Shown here: in pieces, positions 5,750 through 9,149 of the stretch | Layout: every line of letters begins with the position of its first letter | How positions within the stretch are numbered: position 1 is the stretch's first letter | From: an uncultured Erysipelotrichaceae bacterium | GTDB lineage: Bacteria; Bacillota_I; Bacilli_A; Erysipelotrichales; Erysipelotrichaceae | DNA: 9,149 bases | Assembly: GCA_900314345.1 (NCBI GenBank) | Contig: OMUX01000077.1 | Location: forward strand, 1-9,149 | Direction: 5' to 3' | The notes under the pieces: generated by a model | Database searches by the model: none | Told to the model about the DNA's origin: nothing | The model's input: only the letters and a program-made list of their open reading frames with translations | Position numbers and translations under genes: made by a program

Positions 5750-7258
5750 TTACATGTACTTCGCACTCAGTCTCAGCAGTTCTTCCTGGTTGGTTTCCTT
5801 CGTGTTGACGATGCCAGCCAGATGTCCGTTGGACATGACGCCGATGCGGTTGGTGATGCCGAGAATCTCCGGCATTTCAGAGGATACGACGATGATCGTC
5901 TTCCCCTGCTTTGCCATCTGAATGATCAGTTCATAGATTTCATACTTGGCACCGACATCGATACCTCTTGTCGGTTCATCCATCATGAATACAGCAGGAT
6001 CACGTTCCAGCCATTTGCCGAAGATCACCTTCTGCTGGTTTCCTCCGGAAAGCGAGGAGATCAGGTCATCCGGTCCCATGCACTTGGTATGCATGATCTT
6101 GATTTCCTTCTCCGTAGCACGGCGCATCTTGTCATCGGACAGAGCAGGACCGTTCTTGTAATGGCTGAGGTTATTGAGACATGTATTGAAGATCAGGTCT
6201 CCCTTCAGGAACAGACCGTTTGCCTTTCTTTCCTCCGTGATCAGTGCAAAGCCATGATCCATGGCATCCTTGGAGCTGCTGAAGTTCATCAGCTTTCCAT
6301 CGTAGTACACACGTCCGGCAGCTCTGGTACGGACACCGAAGATCGTCTCCAGAAGCTCGGTTCTGCCTGCACCCACAAGTCCGTAAAGACCGAAGATCTC
6401 ACCCTTCTTTACATCGAAGGTGACATCCTGCAGATACGGAGCATACTTGGTGGAAAGATGCTGAACGGAAAGAATCGGTTCTCCCGGTGTATTGTCGACC
6501 GGCGGGAAGCGGTTGTCCAGAGAGCGTCCTACCATGGCGGCAATCAGTTCATCCAGATTTGTATCATGGATGTCCTTTGTCAGGACCAGCTGTCCATCAC
6601 GCAGCACGGAGACTTCATCACAGATATCGAATACCTCATCCATCTTGTGCGAGATGTAGATCAGGCTGATGCCCTGTGCTGTCAGGCTGCGCATCATCTT
6701 GAACAGCTTCTTGACTTCCGGCTCCGTCAGGGACGATGTCGGTTCATCAAGGACGATGATCTTGGAATGATAGGAGATAGCCTTTGCAATCTCAACCATC
6801 TGTCTCTGGGATACCGACATATTGCGCATCGGCTGCGTCAGGTTCACGGTCATGTCCAGACTGCGGAACAGCGCAGCAGCTTCACGCTTCATGCGTGCTT
6901 CATCGATCATGCCGTTTGATGTCGTAGGATAGCGGCCAAGGAACAGGTTGTCCACAACACTTCTGTCCAGGCACTGGTTCAGTTCCTGGTGCACCATGGC
7001 AACGCCGTTCTCCAGCGCATCCTTCGGTCCGGTGAATGTCACAGGATGACCATCCAGGATGATCTCTCCCTCGTCCTTGTGGTAGATGCCGAACAGGCAC
7101 TTCATCATGGTGGACTTGCCGGCACCGTTTTCACCCATCAGGCCCATGACGGTACCACGCTTGACATCCATGTTGATCCTGTTCAGGACACGGTTTCTTC
7201 CAAAGGACTTCGACATGCCGCGGATCGAGAGAATGATGTCATTTTCTTTTTCTGTCAT
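5750..7258 (-). CDS. mglA: galactose/methyl-galactoside ABC transporter ATP-binding protein MglA (502 aa)
   Basis: This is the cytoplasmic ATPase that powers sugar import, with two fused nucleotide-binding domains as usual for ribose/galactose-type importers. Domain 1 has Walker A GENGAGKST (42-50), the degenerate signature SVSQRQMVEIAKA (148-160), Walker B IIVLDEPTSSL (167-177) and the switch histidine H204 (ISHK). Domain 2 has a Walker A with Arg in place of Lys (GLVGAGRTE, 293-301), the canonical signature LSGGNQQK (403-410), Walker B VFMMDEPTRG (423-432), and SSEMPE at the switch position instead of His. This asymmetry is standard for the family and means one ATP site is degenerate. FALITEERKANGL (337-349) and the C-terminal GIVNTKETNQEELLRL match MglA. 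Length is normal (E. coli 506). GAGGGG (7267-7272) lies 8 nt before the ATG. It stands 101 nt after mglB and 12 nt before mglC. Confidence 0.96.
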   Translation of the reverse strand: MTEKENDIILSIRGMSKSFGRNRVLNRINMDVKRGTVMGLMGENGAGKSTMMKCLFGIYHKDEGEIILDGHPVTFTGPKDALENGVAMVHQELNQCLDRSVVDNLFLGRYPTTSNGMIDEARMKREAAALFRSLDMTVNLTQPMRNMSVSQRQMVEIAKAISYHSKIIVLDEPTSSLTEPEVKKLFKMMRSLTAQGISLIYISHKMDEVFDICDEVSVLRDGQLVLTKDIHDTNLDELIAAMVGRSLDNRFPPVDNTPGEPILSVQHLSTKYAPYLQDVTFDVKKGEIFGLYGLVGAGRTELLETIFGVRTRAAGRVYYDGKLMNFSSSKDAMDHGFALITEERKANGLFLKGDLIFNTCLNNLSHYKNGPALSDDKMRRATEKEIKIMHTKCMGPDDLISSLSGGNQQKVIFGKWLERDPAVFMMDEPTRGIDVGAKYEIYELIIQMAKQGKTIIVVSSEMPEILGITNRIGVMSNGHLAGIVNTKETNQEELLRLSAKYM

Positions 7259-7298
7259 TAGATTTTCCCCTCAAACTGCGTAATGCATAAATGGTGAA

Positions 7299-7331
7299 AA
7301 TTGTCAGGAGGATCATTTCCCCCTGACAATT
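7299..7331 (-). promoter_or_regulatory. mglB-mglA intergenic hairpin
   Basis: A perfect 10-bp inverted repeat, AATTGTCAGG / CCTGACAATT, with a 13-nt loop sits in the 101-nt gap after mglB. On the minus strand it is followed by only TTTTC, partly within the stem, so termination should be incomplete. The position suits protecting the 3' end of the mglB message or attenuating mglA-mglC, which would give excess binding protein over membrane subunits. On the plus strand the same stem is followed by GATTTTTTA, but no plus-strand gene ends here. Confidence 0.65.
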
Positions 7332-7359
7332 GATTTTTTACTGCTTCACAGCAGACGAA

Positions 7360-8655
7360 TTACTGATTGAGCAGGGCTGTGTAGGAAGCAGCGTTGTCTG
7401 TCTTCACCATGTTGATGGCGAATGCATCATACTCGCCCGGGTTAGCAAGACGGTTGGTGATGTTGGACTCTGTCTGGCCATCGCCGCCGATGTATTCGAC
7501 TTCGAGGTTCAGAAGATCATCGTAGTTCTGCAGCAGCGGCTGGTATGTGGAACCAAGGAAGTTATCAGCACTGTTATAGATGTCCAGCCATACCTTCTTT
7601 GTCGGATGAGCACCTGCATCAAGCTGTGCGGATACCGGTGTATAGACCTTTGTAGCATCCGTGAAGTCCTGATAGTTGTCAGCTGTGACTGCGAGGTTCA
7701 ATGCATAGAAGGAACGCTCGGATTCAACATACTTATAGTCTGTGTCGGACAGAACGTTGCCAGCATCATCAGCAGTAGCGATACCATTCATGACATCATC
7801 GCCGTCGAGCAGGTTTCTCAGAACCTTGAGTGTGAGGTAAGCCTGAACGTCAGCGTGCTGGGAGATTGTTCCGCCGTATCCATCAGCGATAGCTGCAACT
7901 GCATCGGAGTTAGCATCATAGCCGAATGTCGGAACGCCTTCAGCCTGAGACCATGCGTTGAACATTGCCATGCCCATGCCATCGTTGTTGGAGACAACCA
8001 GGTCGATCTGATCGCCGAAGCTGGAAGACCACTCACCGATAGCGTTGCCTGCTGTAGCAGCATCCCATGTTGCACCAGCGGAGTTCTTCATTTCCTGGGA
8101 AGCGAGCTCACGGACTGTGAAGCCTGCAACGGAACCATCCATAACATCTGTGGAAGTACCGTCAACGTTTGTTCCGACAGGGTTGGAATCAACTGCACCA
8201 TCGACCTCTACAGCTGTGCCGAGAGCCTTGCGGACGCCTCTTGTACGAGCAACGGAGTCGTTGTGTCCGATATCACCGATTGCAAGAACGTAGCCGATGA
8301 CACCATCGCCGTTGCGGTCGATTGTATCCTTGTGAGCTTCGATATACTCAGCGACCATCTGGCCCTGCAGGTCAGCACCCTGGTTGGCATCGAAACCGAC
8401 ATAGTATGTCTTGTCATTGAAGTTCAGAGCTTCCATGTCCAGCTCACCTGTGGAGCTGTTGGAAGGCTGACGGTTGTACCAGACAAGCGGCTTCTCGTTG
8501 TTGGCAACGGATCCGTCTGCCGGAGCAGCTGCAGCTTCTGTGGATGCAGCCGCAGCCTCAGTGGATGCTGTGCTTGCAGCAGTGCTGGAGCTTCCGCATC
8601 CTGCAACGGAGAAGACCATTGCAGCGGCGGTCAAAATGGGTAATACCTTTTTCAT
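7360..8655 (-). CDS. mglB: galactose/glucose-binding lipoprotein of the Mgl importer, apparently circularly permuted (431 aa)
   Basis: This protein captures galactose or glucose outside the membrane and delivers it to MglA/MglC. It has a lipoprotein signal: MKK, a hydrophobic core and lipobox VAGC with C20. A Ser/Thr/Ala/Glu linker with an ASTEAAA repeat runs to about residue 50. The mature domain then starts at PLVWYNRQP (56-64), equivalent to the strand VVFFNKEP in the middle of E. coli MglB. It continues through DKTYYVG (81-87), DRNGDG (113-118), GHNDSVARTR (130-139), TWD (196-198), SNNDGM (222-227) and FGYDA (244-248) to NLAVTADNYQDF (320-331), equivalent to the normal C-terminus. After a linker of about 20 residues comes VWLDIYNSADNF (355-366), ending with AINMVKTDNAASYTALL (413-429). 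These match the normal N-terminal ~85 residues. The extra length over E. coli comes from the lipoprotein linker, an Asp/Gly/Thr-rich insert at about 146-178, and the new linker. AGGAGG lies 11 nt before the ATG. Confidence 0.9.
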   Translation of the reverse strand: MKKVLPILTAAAMVFSVAGCGSSSTAASTASTEAAAASTEAAAAPADGSVANNEKPLVWYNRQPSNSSTGELDMEALNFNDKTYYVGFDANQGADLQGQMVAEYIEAHKDTIDRNGDGVIGYVLAIGDIGHNDSVARTRGVRKALGTAVEVDGAVDSNPVGTNVDGTSTDVMDGSVAGFTVRELASQEMKNSAGATWDAATAGNAIGEWSSSFGDQIDLVVSNNDGMGMAMFNAWSQAEGVPTFGYDANSDAVAAIADGYGGTISQHADVQAYLTLKVLRNLLDGDDVMNGIATADDAGNVLSDTDYKYVESERSFYALNLAVTADNYQDFTDATKVYTPVSAQLDAGAHPTKKVWLDIYNSADNFLGSTYQPLLQNYDDLLNLEVEYIGGDGQTESNITNRLANPGEYDAFAINMVKTDNAASYTALLNQ

Positions 8656-8671
8656 GAATTTTCTTTCCTCC

Positions 8672-8706
8672 TATGAGCGCTTCCATATAATGTGTAAGCG
8701 CTTACC
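8672..8706. promoter_or_regulatory. tandem cre/LacI-type operators in the mgl leader
   Basis: The site at 8693-8706 reads TGTAAGCGCTTACC and contains a perfect 12-bp palindrome, GTAAGCGCTTAC. The second, on the minus strand at 8672-8685, reads TGGAAGCGCTCATA, with one mismatch to the relaxed cre pattern. Their starts are 21 bp apart, so both lie on the same DNA face. They fall just downstream of the predicted transcription start and before the mglB ribosome site, where a bound LacI-family protein (CcpA, or a galactose repressor of the GalR type) would block initiation or elongation. Carbon-catabolite repression and/or galactose induction is the likely meaning. Confidence 0.7.
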
Positions 8707-8714
8707 CATAGTCG

Positions 8715-8742
8715 ATATTATCACGGTCCGGTTTCTTTGCAA
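8715..8742 (-). promoter_or_regulatory. promoter of the mglBAC operon
   Basis: The minus strand has TTGCAA (8737-8742), a 16-bp spacer and TAATAT (8715-8720). The predicted start is near 8708, which puts the palindromic operator at about +3 to +14 and gives a leader of about 52 nt ending in AGGAGG. The -10 is good. The -35 matches 4 of 6 and the spacer is one base short, so an alternative start inside this AT-rich region is possible. Confidence 0.5.
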
Positions 8743-8966
8743 GTCCTTTTTTCACTTATTTATCACAATTCAATGAATATTCCGGTTTCCGGTATAATCA
8801 TGCGGTTTTTTGATGTTTTTTAAATGTTTTCAACCGTTTTTCGGAAACGTTTCAACATGCGCTTACAAGTAAATAACCGCATGAATATCACGATTTCCGG
8901 CACTTGGCTTTTGAATGTTTTCATTGATATCTTCAGTGAAATTTCCGTCAAAATCAGGCAAAAACA
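8743..8966. promoter_or_regulatory. AT-rich upstream region of mgl with cre-like cluster
   Basis: No convincing gene lies here. At 8842-8855 the minus strand reads TTGAAACGTTTCCG, centred on the palindrome GAAACGTTTC. At 8854-8867 the minus strand reads TGTAAGCGCATGTT. Their CG centres are 12 bp apart, and both lie about 150-160 bp upstream of the main mgl operator, where looping would be possible. TCCGGTTTC occurs twice (8727-8735, 8782-8790), and CCGG-TTT-CCGG (8782-8792) forms a tiny hairpin. A plus-strand TATAAT (8793-8798) has no good -35. An imperfect hairpin TTTCATTG / CAGTGAAA (8919-8941) lacks a U-tract. Confidence 0.35.
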
Positions 8967-9149
8967 TCAATTCCAGACAAAGAAAAGACGTGTTGAAGGC
9001 AGCGGCGGGTTCTCCATGACTGACTCCATCCAAGGACCATAATTCTTGTCATACAATGCTTCAATCATTGCAGCATAGTATGGATCATCCTGAATTTCCT
9101 GCAGGTGATCCGCAAGGGTTCCTTCTTCATAGCTCTGCATGAAAAGACG
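8967..9149 (-). CDS. C-terminal 60 residues of an unidentified protein (5' end off the window)
   Basis: The frame is open on the minus strand from the right edge to a TGA at 8967-8969. The visible part begins RLFMQSYEEGTLADHL and ends STRLFFVWN. The pattern Y-x-x-G, then DDPYYAAM, then DKNYGPWMESV, then a hydrophobic strand LFFV is reminiscent of the C-terminal region of TraB/GumN-family proteins (where RN-x-x-W precedes a strand leading to a GA-x-H motif). The protein stops where that motif would come. The resemblance is from memory and weak. A different minus-strand frame stays open beyond this stop to 8864, so a frameshift is possible. The gene is co-oriented with mgl but separated from it by about 310 bp and an mgl promoter. 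Confidence 0.5.
   Translation of the reverse strand, partial: RLFMQSYEEGTLADHLQEIQDDPYYAAMIEALYDKNYGPWMESVMENPPLPSTRLFFVWN

Noticed and set aside
5138..6919. A 593-codon plus-strand open frame antisense to mglC and mglA
   Set aside because: It runs opposite two unmistakable family genes. It is Leu/Val/Ile/Asp/His-rich, as expected from complementing those codons, and has no family resemblance. It reflects avoidance of TTA, CTA and TCA codons in the real genes.
7299..7340. A plus-strand intrinsic terminator (stem followed by GATTTTTTA)
   Set aside because: The stem and U-tract are good on this strand, but no plus-strand gene precedes it. It is better explained as the intergenic hairpin of the minus-strand mgl operon.
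7330..8643. A 437-codon plus-strand open frame antisense to mglB
   Set aside because: It mirrors mglB almost end to end, is unusually rich in Cys, Val and Ser, and has no ribosome site. It is a codon-bias shadow.
7360..8655. The mglB gene as a truncated or pseudogenised copy lacking its N-terminal lobe
   Set aside because: The lobe's sequence is present at the C-terminus, the signal peptide and ribosome site are intact, and nearly all sugar-contact residues are accounted for.
8919..8941. Terminator for the right-edge gene
   Set aside because: The 8-bp stem has one wobble and is AT-rich, and no U-tract follows on the minus strand.

Overview
The window looks like a Bacillota chromosome, most likely a gut-type Erysipelotrichales or related Firmicute. 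The signs are a lipoprotein signal with a Ser/Thr/Ala linker, AGGAGG-type ribosome sites, catabolite-response-like (cre) operators, and a large secreted surface protein with an acidic low-complexity stretch. This placement is inference from style and family resemblance. No rRNA, tRNA, CRISPR array, insertion sequence or origin was seen.

Layout. Positions 1-1682 (minus) hold the first 560 residues of a secreted, multi-domain adhesin-like protein whose C-terminus lies off the left edge. Its upstream region (1683-1896) has a TATAAT promoter, two leader hairpins and the terminator of the next gene. A divergent pair follows: an unrecognised 129-residue protein (1897-2286, minus) and an unrecognised 198-residue helical protein (2414-3010, plus). 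They share a 127-bp promoter region with two cre-like sites 21 bp apart. The plus gene meets a YajO-like aldo/keto reductase (3011-3985, minus) tail to tail with no spacer.

The main content is a galactose/methyl-galactoside ABC importer operon on the minus strand: mglB (7360-8655), mglA (5750-7258), mglC (4049-5737). The reductase sits just downstream, beyond a terminator-like hairpin. The promoter region (8656-8966) carries two strong cre/LacI-type sites, again 21 bp apart. A hairpin between mglB and mglA, and the one after mglC, could set the relative output of the cistrons. The right edge holds the last 60 residues of another minus-strand protein.

Two subunits of the importer are architecturally abnormal. 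The binding protein reads as a natural circular permutation of the galactose-binding protein: the segment matching the N-terminal ~85 residues of E. coli MglB is at the C-terminus, the mature protein begins at the strand that normally follows it, and nearly all remembered sugar contacts are present in permuted order. The permease carries an extra ~230-residue, highly charged, probably coiled-coil cytoplasmic domain before its first membrane helix. These two features are the strongest candidates for something undescribed. The transport chemistry itself should be conventional: lipoprotein capture of galactose or glucose, ATP hydrolysis by the tandem-domain MglA, and passage through MglC.
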